From Marinimicrobium alkaliphilum (GTDB lineage: Bacteria > Pseudomonadota > Gammaproteobacteria > Pseudomonadales > Cellvibrionaceae), in contig NZ_QGMQ01000006.1 of the NCBI RefSeq assembly GCF_003259155.1, positions 186,001 to 250,000 on the forward strand: DNA of 64,000 bases, read 5' to 3'. Positions 1-8,745 of the stretch are shown here, piece by piece. Each line of letters opens with the position of its first letter. Within the stretch, counting starts at the first letter, position 1. The position numbers and the translations under genes are program-made. The notes under the pieces are model-generated. The model saw only the letters and a program-made list of their open reading frames with translations, ran no database searches and was not told the DNA's origin.

Positions 1-987
1 CGGGCTCTAGAGCACCTGAAAGCGTTCGAAAAGGTTCAAGCGGCCCCGAATAGAAAAGTCGGCGCGCCCTTTTCCAGATCAATCACGACAACCCAGCTAA
101 GAGCACTGGTTGCCGTGGTAAAAACGGGCGGGTTCAGTCTTGCTGCAGACCACTTGGGGCTGGCGCAACCGACGGTTCACCGGGCGGCGAAGGACCTTGA
201 AAAAGTCGTCGGACACACACTGTTCATACGCAACATCAAGGGTGTCGACCTCACATACAAAGCCCGGCGGCTGGCACAGCTGGCAAGCCTTGCATTCGCG
301 GAAATTCAACAAGGCTTTGAAGAGATCGACGAGCTCAATGGCCGCATCCAGGGCCAACTGTCCATCGGCTCCCTACCTCTTGCCCGGACGCACTTGCTTC
401 CCGCGTCAGTTACCCGGCTGCTTGAGTTCTACCCATACGCAAAAGTGCGCATTGTCGAAGGCCCCTATCACGAACAGCTCAATGCCCTACTGCACGGCCA
501 ACTCGACTGTATTATCGGGGCTCTGCGATTTCCCGCCCCCACCAATGAAATCCGCCAAGAATGCTTATTCGAGGACCCGCTATCCATCGTAGTTCGGGCC
601 GGGCACCCTGCACTCGCGGCCCCACAACCCAGCGCCGGCGAGCTCGCAAAGCTGCAATGGATCGCCCCTGTCCAGACGGCACCAGGTAGGCGGAATTTCG
701 ACGCTTTCTTTACCAGCCAAGAGCTTAGTCCGCCGGACCAGGTTATTGAATGCAGCTCTTTGATCGCAATCCGAAGCCTGCTTCTTGCGAGCGACCGGGC
801 GGCTATCATTTCGGCCAGACAAGCCGAGCACGAAATCCGCGCCGGTACACTGGCCGTGCTAACCAGCGCTCTGAGCGGCACCAGCCGTCCCATTGGCCTG
901 ACCTATCGAAAAGACTGGAAACCGACTTCGTTACAGGAGACCTACTTGTCTCTGGTCCGGGATGTCACCCGCCAATACCAGGGATGA
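1..987 (+). CDS. LysR-type transcriptional regulator, 5' end cut by the window
   Basis: The frame is open from base 1 and the product continues upstream of the window. A GTG at 115 would begin inside a helix-turn-helix, so it is not the start: the frame before it reads TTTQLRALVAVV and runs straight into KTGGFSLAADHLGLAQPTVH. After the winged helix comes a normal LysR effector domain (GQLSIGSLPLARTHLLP, then LDCIIGALRFP). The roughly 30 residues before the HTH look like a linker from an earlier domain. This fits a known subgroup of LysR proteins with two tandem winged-helix domains, but the first one is outside the window, so that is inference. The gene is convergent with gluconokinase. Its target is unknown; sugar-acid or aromatic catabolism is plausible from context. 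Confidence 0.85.
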   Translation, partial: RALEHLKAFEKVQAAPNRKVGAPFSRSITTTQLRALVAVVKTGGFSLAADHLGLAQPTVHRAAKDLEKVVGHTLFIRNIKGVDLTYKARRLAQLASLAFAEIQQGFEEIDELNGRIQGQLSIGSLPLARTHLLPASVTRLLEFYPYAKVRIVEGPYHEQLNALLHGQLDCIIGALRFPAPTNEIRQECLFEDPLSIVVRAGHPALAAPQPSAGELAKLQWIAPVQTAPGRRNFDAFFTSQELSPPDQVIECSSLIAIRSLLLASDRAAIISARQAEHEIRAGTLAVLTSALSGTSRPIGLTYRKDWKPTSLQETYLSLVRDVTRQYQG

Positions 988-1073
988 TATAAACGCACAC
1001 GCAGAGTCCCTATAATTCGCTCACGACGCCATCTCGCCAACGGTGATTTTTTCTTCACGAGCGGACCACACCT

Positions 1074-1634
1074 TTATAAGCCCTGGGCAGCAACAAGACG
1101 CTGTTCGACTAGTCGATCAGACTGATCCAGGAGATCATTGATTGAGGCATCAATAGCCAAAGAGCAGACATCGCCTTCGTTTTCGGGAGCCTCTAAAGCA
1201 GCCAGCTGACTGTCCAAGAGGCTGACCGGCATAAAGTGGTCGGTACGCGCCTGCAAACGTTGAGCCACGATTTCTCGATCGCCGGCAAGGTGCAAAAAGA
1301 TCACGTCAAAGCCACAGTGACGTAGTGGCTCCCTGTGGGCTTTCTTTAAGCCAGAGAAGGCCAGCACAGTATGCGTGCAATCATTGGACAGCAGTCGCAG
1401 CCTCTGACAAATTGCCGAGATCCAAGGCTTGCGCATCTCATCTGTCAGCGGCTTCCCTGAGGCCATATGGTCTCGAGATTGGGCGCTGTGGAAATCGTCG
1501 GCATCCAGGTAGCACCAGTCGCGCTTTTTTGCCAGCGCATGACCTAAAGTGGACTTTCCACACCCTGAAACTCCCATAACCACTGCCAAAATGGGGCGAT
1601 TTGACTTCCCCACTTTCTGTAGAACGCTCGTCAT
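1074..1634 (-). CDS. gntK: Gluconokinase
   Basis: Cytosolic kinase that phosphorylates D-gluconate to 6-phosphogluconate with ATP, feeding the Entner-Doudoroff and pentose phosphate routes. The 186-residue product has the length and order of the GntK/IdnK family: a P-loop GVSGCGKST at about residues 21-29, then YLDADDFHS and the HMASGKPLTDEMRKPW block that family members use in substrate binding, then LQARTDHFMPVSLLDSQ near the C-terminus. The ATG at 1634 has only a weak AAAGG about ten bases upstream. It lies downstream of manD on the same strand, but a hairpin terminator separates them, so co-transcription would need read-through. Confidence 0.9.
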   Translation of the reverse strand: MTSVLQKVGKSNRPILAVVMGVSGCGKSTLGHALAKKRDWCYLDADDFHSAQSRDHMASGKPLTDEMRKPWISAICQRLRLLSNDCTHTVLAFSGLKKAHREPLRHCGFDVIFLHLAGDREIVAQRLQARTDHFMPVSLLDSQLAALEAPENEGDVCSLAIDASINDLLDQSDRLVEQRLVAAQGL

Positions 1635-1734
1635 AAGCTAAGTGCCTTTAGGGGACCTATGATTGACTCATCAGGCGGCCATTCCAAACATGCTGGCTTC
1701 AAGATGAACGCCAGCCAATTTAATAGAGAGACCG

Positions 1735-1765
1735 CAAAGAGGGATCGGCATACACGCCCTCTTTG
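1735..1765 (-). terminator. Hairpin downstream of manD
   Basis: CAAAGAGGG and CCCTCTTTG form a perfect 9-bp inverted repeat with a 13-base loop, just past the manD stop codon and before gluconokinase. There is no long T-run on the minus strand, so it may be a weak terminator or an mRNA-end stabiliser. Confidence 0.55.
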
Positions 1766-1777
1766 AGGCCCTTGCGG

Positions 1778-2986
1778 CTACCAGTTGTAAAGCGTTCCAT
1801 CCTCAAGCCGATTTACCGGCAGGTAGGCGCGCTTATAGGGGTAACGAGCAGCCAACTTCTCATCGATATCCACACCGTGACCCGGCGCCGATCCGGCGTA
1901 TAGGTAGCCGTCCTTGAACGAGTAGTCATGTGGGAATACCTCGTCCGTTTGCTCGGTGTGTCGCATGTACTCCTGGATGCCAAAATTGGGCACCCACGTA
2001 TCGAAGTGCAACGCAGCCCCCATGCACACTGGGGACAGGTCCGTGGGACCATGGCAACCCGTTCGTACGTTGTATAGATCGGCCAAATTCGCAATACGAC
2101 GGAAATGCGTAATCCCGCCGGCGTGCACTACAGTCGCACGAATGTAGTCAATCAATTGCTCGGAAAAAAGCTGCTGGCAGTCATGAATGGAGTTGAACAC
2201 CTCTCCCACCGCCAAGGGCGTTGTGGTGTGCTGACGGATCCACCGGAAGTTTTCCTGATTCTCAGCAGGGACCACATCCTCGAGCCAGAACAAACGGTAA
2301 GGCTCCAAGTCCTTGCCCAGGCGCGCTGCCTGAATAGGCGTCAGACGGTGATGAGCATCGTGCAAAAGATGATGTTCAAAACCGAATTTTTCTCGGAGTT
2401 TTTCAAACAATTTGGGCGTATGATTCATGTACTTTTCGGTAGACCATACATTCTCTGCTGGAAGCCCCTCGTCCGCCGGCTCGTAGAACATCTTGTCCTC
2501 GGTAACCCCGTAGATGGACGGGATCCCGGGAACACCACTCTGAGCACGGATCGCCTTGTAACCCAAGTCAATATACTTGGCCACCTCATCAACGGTTTCT
2601 TCGATATCAACGCCATTTGCATGACCGTAGACCATAACGCCATCACGCGACCGACCACCGAGCAATTCATAAAGCGGCAAACCGGCGATCTTTCCTTTTA
2701 TGTCCCAAAGGGCAATATCGATCCCGCCTATAGCCGCCATGGTAACTGGCCCGCGACGCCAGTAAGCACCGCGATACATATATTGCCATATATCCTCTAT
2801 CTGTTGAGGGTCCCGACCTATGAGGCATGGAAACAGATGGTCCTCGAGATAAGAAACCACCGCCAACTCTCTTCCGTTGAGGGTCGCGTCACCTATTCCG
2901 TACACGCCCTCGTCCGTCTCTATTTTTACGGTGACAAAATTACGGCCAGGACAGGTCACAATAACTTTACAATTGATGATTTTCAT
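1778..2986 (-). CDS. manD: D-mannonate dehydratase, enolase superfamily (ManD type)
   Basis: Mg2+-dependent dehydration of D-mannonate to 2-keto-3-deoxy-D-gluconate, a step of D-glucuronate breakdown. The product is 402 residues, and the residues known for characterised ManD enzymes fall at the same numbers: metal ligands Asp210 ([11 protein letters not shown]), Glu236 (WLEDVVP) and Glu262 (VGEVFNS), with His212, Arg147 and Tyr159. The C-terminal barrel signature [12 protein letters not shown] carries the other catalytic histidine. The Tyr/Arg pair separates ManD from low-activity RspA-like relatives, so the assignment is strong. The gene has its own 5' region, which carries a nod-box-like operator about 116 bases upstream of the ATG, matching one ahead of the alpha/beta hydrolase operon. 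UxaC and UxuB, which would supply mannonate from glucuronate, are not in this window. Confidence 0.92.
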   Translation of the reverse strand: MKIINCKVIVTCPGRNFVTVKIETDEGVYGIGDATLNGRELAVVSYLEDHLFPCLIGRDPQQIEDIWQYMYRGAYWRRGPVTMAAIGGIDIALWDIKGKIAGLPLYELLGGRSRDGVMVYGHANGVDIEETVDEVAKYIDLGYKAIRAQSGVPGIPSIYGVTEDKMFYEPADEGLPAENVWSTEKYMNHTPKLFEKLREKFGFEHHLLHDAHHRLTPIQAARLGKDLEPYRLFWLEDVVPAENQENFRWIRQHTTTPLAVGEVFNSIHDCQQLFSEQLIDYIRATVVHAGGITHFRRIANLADLYNVRTGCHGPTDLSPVCMGAALHFDTWVPNFGIQEYMRHTEQTDEVFPHDYSFKDGYLYAGSAPGHGVDIDEKLAARYPYKRAYLPVNRLEDGTLYNW

Positions 2987-3102
2987 CGTTACTCCAGATA
3001 ATCACGTTCTTACAGATAAACCATTCATTTTCAATTCTGAAAGCTCACGCGGGCAGGCTCAGCGAACACCCCCACAATACAAAAACGCTTGTAAATTTAA
3101 CA

Positions 3103-3145
3103 ATGGATACTTGCCATTCAAGGTATCTATTCAATCGATACTTTG
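3103..3145. promoter_or_regulatory. Nod-box-like operator upstream of manD
   Basis: This 43-base block matches 33 of 43 bases, without gaps, to the block at 14688-14730. It holds GTATC-N9-GATAC at 3123-3141, whose core ATC-TATTCAATC-GAT has the ATC-N9-GAT pattern (T-N11-A of LysR boxes) of rhizobial nod boxes and shares the CAATCGAT end with the nod-box consensus as I recall it. A third GATAC lies at 3106-3110. It sits about 116 bases before the manD start, in the same orientation relative to transcription as its twin. On the minus strand, TTGAAT and TAAATT 16 bases apart could be -35 and -10 elements. Confidence 0.72.
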
Positions 3146-3234
3146 GCTTCAATATCTTTTTATTTCGTTAAAGCACAGACTAATCTATCGAAAGGCAGTA
3201 TGGAAATTATCCCGCAATCGGAAACACTTCCATG

Positions 3235-3280
3235 AAAAAGGGCGAAATAACCGGCGACTTCACACCGGCTGTTTCGCCCT
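3235..3280 (-). terminator. Rho-independent terminator of the TonB-dependent receptor gene
   Basis: AGGGCGAAA and TTTCGCCCT pair, with a further CCGG/CCGG step and a small internal mismatch, about 35 bases past the receptor stop codon. Read on the minus strand the stem is followed by TTTTTC. It insulates manD, which follows on the same strand and has its own operator. Confidence 0.85.
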
Positions 3281-3313
3281 TCACGCAGTCGCTAAATAGC
3301 AACCACCGAACAC

Positions 3314-5596
3314 TTAGAACAACATAAAGTCCACCTTAAGCCCGACATACCGCATTGACTCGCGGGGGCGCTGAACCGCAATTTGAAGCTGTCCGTCATC
3401 GCGACGATTCGATGTGTCGTCTACACGCGTGTAGTAGCGTTGATCAAATGCATTCTGAACAAACAACGACACCCGATAATTGCCGTCAGGATGAGTGATG
3501 CCCGCACTGAAATTTGCAAGACCAAAAGCATCCTGTTTATTCGACGGCGCACCAAAAAGGTCGTAATTGACATCATCCTGCCATTGGTAGTTGCCCTGAG
3601 CAAACCAATTGAATGAGGACGAGCCTAGATTTCTTTCCCAATAAGCGGCAAAGTTGAACTTGATATCCGGCGAGTTGTTCAGGTCTTTACCGGCAAGATC
3701 CTGAACCACGACGTCAGGTTCTCCGTCCTCGTCCCGAGTAAGTACGACATTACAGCCTTCCTCTTCTGTCTGCCCGAAGTAGCAGTCGGCAAAGGGAAAC
3801 GACTTGATCGTCGCATCGGTCAATGAAACAACAAAGTCCAGACGTAAGTCGTCGGTTGCCTGCCAACTCAAATCGGCTTCGAGACCTTGCGTCTGAAGCT
3901 CACCGACATTGTTGAGGCTGAATTCCACATTGCCCTCTTCTTGCACAACGGCGCCCTGTGCCTGGTAGTCATTGAAGTTGGTTAGGAACGCCACTAGATC
4001 GTAACGGAATGAGCCGCCGGGAGAGCGCCCTTTCATCCCCACCTCATAGGACGTCGACGTTTCACTGCCGACCGGCTCTGCCGCATCTGCCGCGCTGAAA
4101 CTTGAACTTACGTCATAGGCTTGGCCCTTATAACCGGTACTCACCGCGCCATAAACCATAGCGCCGTTTTCCAGGAAGTGGCGAAGCGCAATCTTGCCCG
4201 TAGACGCAGTCTCTGAATCACTGCCGACGAAATTATCAGCGGGATCAGACAAGTGGTTAGTAAAGTCGACTGAGATGTCCTCCCGGTTCAAACGCAAGCC
4301 CACATCAAGAAAGGTATCCTGAGCGAAATTCCAGGAGCCTTGCCCGAACAAAGCCATACTCTCCGTCGTCGCTATGGCGTCCCAATCCGCAAGCAAAAAC
4401 CGGAAGCAACACCGGTCATAGGTCCGATCATGCTCAACATCCTGGTACCAAGCGCCCACCATGTACTCGAATTGACCGGGCGTATTTGTCGCAAGCCGAA
4501 CTTCCTGGGAGAAAGCCGTGCTTTCGCGGCTACTCCGCGCCTCGATATTGGGCGTGCCCGGAGGAGCCCCTGTGGGGTTGAGGAAAGGGTTTTGTTCGAT
4601 AGGCTCCGAGCTATTATCGGTATCTTGGAGATCATTCTGCGTAAATCTCTGATAGCTGGAAATTGACGTCAGGGTATGATTCCCCAGATTATAGTCGAGC
4701 TTAATAACACCAAGATCGTTTTGAGTCTCGTATCGGTTCTGAGTGTCCAGCTGGACGTCGAGATTGTCTGGACCCGCGGTAATCATCTCCCTGCCCGGCT
4801 CACCCGCTGGCAAAGCGATAAACGGCGACGCACCGCTCGCATCGCGGTAGGCCGTGTCGAGAATAAGGTTGACATCCAAATCATACGTTGGCGTCCAAGC
4901 CAATTTTCCGCGTACCCCGTGGCTTTTTTCTCCACCCAGGTCGGTATCATTGTAGAGATTGGTCATGTACCCTTCGCGGTCAATAGCGTAGGCGTTCAAG
5001 CGAAAACCCAGTGTGTCCGATATCGGCCCTGAGAATGAAGCATTTCCCTTGATTTCACCATCGTCAGTCGCCCGAAACCCTAACCGGCCGGTAAGTTCAT
5101 CGGTAGGGGCTTTGGTGGTAATATTCACAACACCCGCCGACGCATTTTTGCCGAACAGCGTACCTTGCGGCCCCTTAAGGACTTCAATTCGCTCGATATC
5201 TTCCAGATTGCCAAAGGCCTGGGCGGTCACCAGTAGCGGAACGCCATCGACAACCACCGAAACACTTGGCTCAGCGGCAATGCTGTACGCTGATGTACCG
5301 ACACCGCGCATACGAATAGTATTCTCTGATGGCTCAGCGCCCGTTTCAATCGTTAGCGCGGGCGAAACTCGAGCAACGTCCTCAAACGTTTTTACGTCCA
5401 TGTTCTCAAGGGCGCCTGCATTTAAAACTGACATGGCAACAGGCACTTCCTGTGAACTTTGCTCGCGCTTCTGAGCCGTAACAAGCACCTCCTCCAGCAC
5501 CGGTGTCTGGGCCAAAGCTGGGAAATGCGCTGCGCCGACTATTGCGCCGATCGCTGCGGGAAGCGCGCACTTGCGCAGGTTGAATTGGTTACTCAT
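3314..5596 (-). CDS. TonB-dependent outer-membrane receptor
   Basis: Outer-membrane active-transport barrel driven by TonB/ExbB/ExbD. The 760-residue product has a signal peptide (cleavage near FPALAQ), a TonB-box-like segment LEEVLVTAQKR, a plug domain with the typical IRMRGVGTS and RIEVLKGPQGTLFGKNASAGVVN, and a beta-barrel with many short strands. It lacks an N-terminal signalling domain, so it probably does not transduce to a sigma factor. The plug reads like the sphingomonad and marine gammaproteobacterial group used for plant- or aromatic-derived substrates rather than siderophores, but the ligand cannot be read from sequence. The ATG is preceded by GAGGAG eight bases upstream. It follows the GH2 gene after 278 bases, which suggests it imports the glycosides the GH2 enzyme acts on. 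Confidence 0.92.
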   Translation of the reverse strand: MSNQFNLRKCALPAAIGAIVGAAHFPALAQTPVLEEVLVTAQKREQSSQEVPVAMSVLNAGALENMDVKTFEDVARVSPALTIETGAEPSENTIRMRGVGTSAYSIAAEPSVSVVVDGVPLLVTAQAFGNLEDIERIEVLKGPQGTLFGKNASAGVVNITTKAPTDELTGRLGFRATDDGEIKGNASFSGPISDTLGFRLNAYAIDREGYMTNLYNDTDLGGEKSHGVRGKLAWTPTYDLDVNLILDTAYRDASGASPFIALPAGEPGREMITAGPDNLDVQLDTQNRYETQNDLGVIKLDYNLGNHTLTSISSYQRFTQNDLQDTDNSSEPIEQNPFLNPTGAPPGTPNIEARSSRESTAFSQEVRLATNTPGQFEYMVGAWYQDVEHDRTYDRCCFRFLLADWDAIATTESMALFGQGSWNFAQDTFLDVGLRLNREDISVDFTNHLSDPADNFVGSDSETASTGKIALRHFLENGAMVYGAVSTGYKGQAYDVSSSFSAADAAEPVGSETSTSYEVGMKGRSPGGSFRYDLVAFLTNFNDYQAQGAVVQEEGNVEFSLNNVGELQTQGLEADLSWQATDDLRLDFVVSLTDATIKSFPFADCYFGQTEEEGCNVVLTRDEDGEPDVVVQDLAGKDLNNSPDIKFNFAAYWERNLGSSSFNWFAQGNYQWQDDVNYDLFGAPSNKQDAFGLANFSAGITHPDGNYRVSLFVQNAFDQRYYTRVDDTSNRRDDGQLQIAVQRPRESMRYVGLKVDFMLF

Positions 5597-5874
5597 AAGG
5601 ACTCTCCTCGTTTTAGGCTGTTATTGTTAGCTTCAGCTCGGTGCTCTAAGGCCCTGCAGTTGCCGGAAATCATAAGCATCTCCACCTTAATTCTTATATG
5701 ATTTAACTAAGCGGGGCCGCCCGGCCATGTGGGCAGGCGGCCTGACCAATTTTAAGTTACACCCGTTCTCGGCCTTTTAACAATTGATTTTCCATGTTCC
5801 TGGCATTGCGTAAATTGATACCAAGGATGCATTTTGATAAAACGAACCGTCGTTCAATGTTTTTGCATGGCCAA

Positions 5875-8583
5875 CTATTCGCTGCCTTCTGCCACCCGCT
5901 CAATGACAATTGCCGATACCAGGGCCTCCCCCGACACAGGCTTGAATGCCAGCTCTATCGCGCCATGAGTAGCCGTAACGGTAAATTGTCGGGTGATAGC
6001 GGTAAGCTTCTTGCCTGCGGCTTCAGCAACATCAAAGTTCTCAAGCAATAGGTCTTCATTTGCCAGCACATTGAAGAGCCGACTACCCGGCGCTTGGTCG
6101 GGCTCCATGAACGTCAGGGATACGCGATATTTCCCATTTTCCAGCGGCACACGGTAGACAAAATCGCCTTCCCGGTAGGCTGCCGCCAGCTCACGGTCCT
6201 CCGTGTTGGCGATGGCCGTTTCCACGGGCGGTCTGCCCCAACCACCGGGCTGGTCAACAGTCTTGGCCGTGCCGCCGCTGAAAAAGTTGTCGGATCCGAA
6301 GCGCCCAAGACTTGATTCGGCGACCAGCACCGCCCCTGCACCAATGCGATAGGCATGCTCCAGGCGCTCATCAAGGTGCCACTCCACTGAATCAGTGGTA
6401 GTTTTCTCGCCGTAAGTCCCTCGCGCCTCTACCGCATTGACACCTGCGGAAAGGCGAATATTGTTCCATTCACATACTTTGTTAGGACAAGAAGACAGTA
6501 CGCCGTACGAACGCCCGTTTACCTTCAACTCTGTTTTGGTGGCGTTACTGTACACACGCACATTTGTTATAGGGTACGCCCTGTCGACGTAGCGGCGGTT
6601 GGTTATGTAAACCGTCTCGGATTCAGACCAATGAGCCTTATAAAAATAGAATGCGTCTTTCTTTACAGCCCGATCATAAGTCACGAGACCTTTGGTATTG
6701 ATATCAATAGCGTCGCCCTCTCGGCGTACGCTCGTGGCAAAGTCAAAGCCGTTCCATACCCAGCTTCCCCACAGGTAAGGCTTCTGGGAGATAATGGCCC
6801 AACTCTCTTCGTGATAGTTGGACATGAAATCTTCGGGCTGCGTCTCACCTCGCTCATCTATCGGCCCCCCGAGTGGGTTGTCGGTGTACTGGGAAATGGC
6901 TCCGCCGGCGCCATACTCTGAGACAGACAAGGGTTGGTTTGGACTGATCTGACGCAACTTGTCCAAATGCGGTCCCAAGTCCTCCACTTGACCGTAATAC
7001 CAGCCGAAGTACAGGTTGGCACCGGCCAGATCAACGAACGGAGAAGTCACTGGAACATTCTGCTCCTCCATTCCCTCTCGTCTCTCGCAGCAATGGGCCA
7101 GTACCGACGCACGGCTGGGGTCTTCGGCGGCGACTATCGCTGAGAGCTCTGCTAACAGGGGTTTCAAGTCGTTCACATCACTAACGGTATTGCCCAGAAA
7201 TAGCGGCAGCAACGCGCCAAAGTCCACTTCATTGGCAGTGCCCCATGCCGCTACCGACGGATGATTGAAGTTCTGCCGAATCATTTCCCGGAGCTGCTGC
7301 TTGGCATTTTCATCAAGCGCACGATTCGTCTCTTCGTCATCAGGGTCGTATCCCCAAGAGGTCACCAGGGGGATTTCATCCCAGAGAATTAGGCCGTACC
7401 GGTTGGCCAGTTCATGCACCGGCTGTCCGTGGGGGTAATGCGCCAAACGAACCGTGTTGGCTCCCATTTCCCGAATAATGTCGACATCCTTGGCAATATC
7501 CTCTTCGCTGACAGCCCACCCTTTGCCTTCGTGATCCTGGTGGTAAGACACGCCGCGAAGACGATAAGGCTTACCGTTAAGTATGAAACCTCTATCCGCA
7601 TCAAAAGCCACTTCGCGAATACCAAAAGACTGATCAAGTCGATCACGCACCTCGCCTGAACCCGTGCGCAACTCAGCTCTCAGCGTATAAAGATAGGGAT
7701 TCTCCACACCATGCCACAAAATGGGTTTATCCACCTTGAGCACTTGGTTTGACTCACGGTCATCTCCAGGCTCTAAAGTAATATCCTCCTCGTTAGTCGC
7801 AACGACCGTCCCCTGGTCATCGACTAGCTGACTGATAACAGAGACAGTTTCACGCGCTTGGCTAGTGTTTCTCAGGCGCGCGCGAACCCGGATTTCGGCT
7901 TGGTCATCGTCAATCCGTGTCGTGCTGGCATAAACCCCCGGGCCACCAAAATCAAGCATATCAAAATGTACTGAATCGGTGAGCACCAGCCGGACTGGCC
8001 GATAAATTCCTCCGTGAACAAAGAAATCGCCGGCGATGGGATGAACATCAGCCGTAGAGGAGTCAACAGTAGGTCTTGTGTTATCCGTTTTGACCACCAG
8101 GAGGTTGTCCTCTCCAGGCTTTAGGGTCTCGGTGATATCAAAGCGAAAACGGGTGAAACCTCCACGATGCTCGCCCAGTCGCGCTCCATTCAACCAGACT
8201 TCGGCGGTGCGGCTGGCAGCATCAAACTCCAACCAAGCTCGCTTACCGCGCAGGTCAGCCGGTCCAGTGAACTCTAGACGGTACCATCCTTCACCCTGGT
8301 CATTGTTGATGTTGTCGGGCTGATGTATAAGCTCGTATAAGTCGTGCGTGTAATAACCCACGCGATTCCAGCTGTGAGGCACCTCCACGGACTCCCACGA
8401 ACTGTCATCAAAGTCGGATGTGACCGCCTGGTTACCCGCCTCTCCAAATGAGAATCGCCAACCGGCCTTTAAATCCGTTGTTTCGCGGGCTGAGCTTTCA
8501 GTCGCACAGGCAGAGAGCCCAAACAACAGTGATGCGCACAAGACAACTGACACTTTGAAGATAGCGATAGAGTGATTCTTCAC
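5875..8583 (-). CDS. Glycoside hydrolase family 2 lipoprotein with C-terminal malectin-like domain
   Basis: Retaining exo-glycosidase of the beta-galactosidase/beta-glucuronidase family, about 902 residues. The start chosen is GTG at 8583, which has GGAG five bases upstream and gives a clean lipoprotein signal ending LFGLSAC; an upstream in-frame TTG at 8646 has no support. Domains in order: GH2 sugar-binding jelly roll (VEVPHSWNRVG, WLNGARLGEHRGGF), immunoglobulin-like domain, TIM barrel with acid/base Glu452 (WGTANEVDF) and nucleophile Glu556 (SVSEYGAGG), a DUF4982-like segment, and a malectin-like carbohydrate-binding domain. Substrate specificity is unknown. Placement between a TonB receptor and an aromatic-cleavage operon suggests removal of a sugar or uronic acid from a polyphenol glycoside. 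That is inference. Confidence 0.9.
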   Translation of the reverse strand: MKNHSIAIFKVSVVLCASLLFGLSACATESSARETTDLKAGWRFSFGEAGNQAVTSDFDDSSWESVEVPHSWNRVGYYTHDLYELIHQPDNINNDQGEGWYRLEFTGPADLRGKRAWLEFDAASRTAEVWLNGARLGEHRGGFTRFRFDITETLKPGEDNLLVVKTDNTRPTVDSSTADVHPIAGDFFVHGGIYRPVRLVLTDSVHFDMLDFGGPGVYASTTRIDDDQAEIRVRARLRNTSQARETVSVISQLVDDQGTVVATNEEDITLEPGDDRESNQVLKVDKPILWHGVENPYLYTLRAELRTGSGEVRDRLDQSFGIREVAFDADRGFILNGKPYRLRGVSYHQDHEGKGWAVSEEDIAKDVDIIREMGANTVRLAHYPHGQPVHELANRYGLILWDEIPLVTSWGYDPDDEETNRALDENAKQQLREMIRQNFNHPSVAAWGTANEVDFGALLPLFLGNTVSDVNDLKPLLAELSAIVAAEDPSRASVLAHCCERREGMEEQNVPVTSPFVDLAGANLYFGWYYGQVEDLGPHLDKLRQISPNQPLSVSEYGAGGAISQYTDNPLGGPIDERGETQPEDFMSNYHEESWAIISQKPYLWGSWVWNGFDFATSVRREGDAIDINTKGLVTYDRAVKKDAFYFYKAHWSESETVYITNRRYVDRAYPITNVRVYSNATKTELKVNGRSYGVLSSCPNKVCEWNNIRLSAGVNAVEARGTYGEKTTTDSVEWHLDERLEHAYRIGAGAVLVAESSLGRFGSDNFFSGGTAKTVDQPGGWGRPPVETAIANTEDRELAAAYREGDFVYRVPLENGKYRVSLTFMEPDQAPGSRLFNVLANEDLLLENFDVAEAAGKKLTAITRQFTVTATHGAIELAFKPVSGEALVSAIVIERVAEGSE

Positions 8584-8677
8584 GTGAACTCCGGTCATAT
8601 GGGTAGGTGGTAAGGCCATCTTAAAACGATGTAGACCAAGTTTCAATCAAATATTAGACTAGTATGGACAAGCCCTT

Positions 8678-8715
8678 CTATCGGGTCCAGTGCGTCCCTG
8701 CACCCAAACCGATAG
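8678..8715 (-). other. Intercistronic hairpin between the MFS and GH2 genes
   Basis: CTATCGG and CCGATAG arms flank a loop that contains a further short stem (GTGC/GCAC). It sits in the 162-base gap between the MFS stop codon and the GH2 start. There is no T-run, so it is more likely an RNA-processing or attenuation element than a full terminator. Confidence 0.4.
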
Positions 8716-8745
8716 ATTTAGTGTACCAACGTGATCCTTCATTGA

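Noticed and set aside
5715-5742. 7-bp inverted repeat GGCCGCC/GGCGGCC between the GH2 and receptor genes
   Set aside because: GC-rich with a 14-base loop and no T-run; too weak to call a terminator with confidence.
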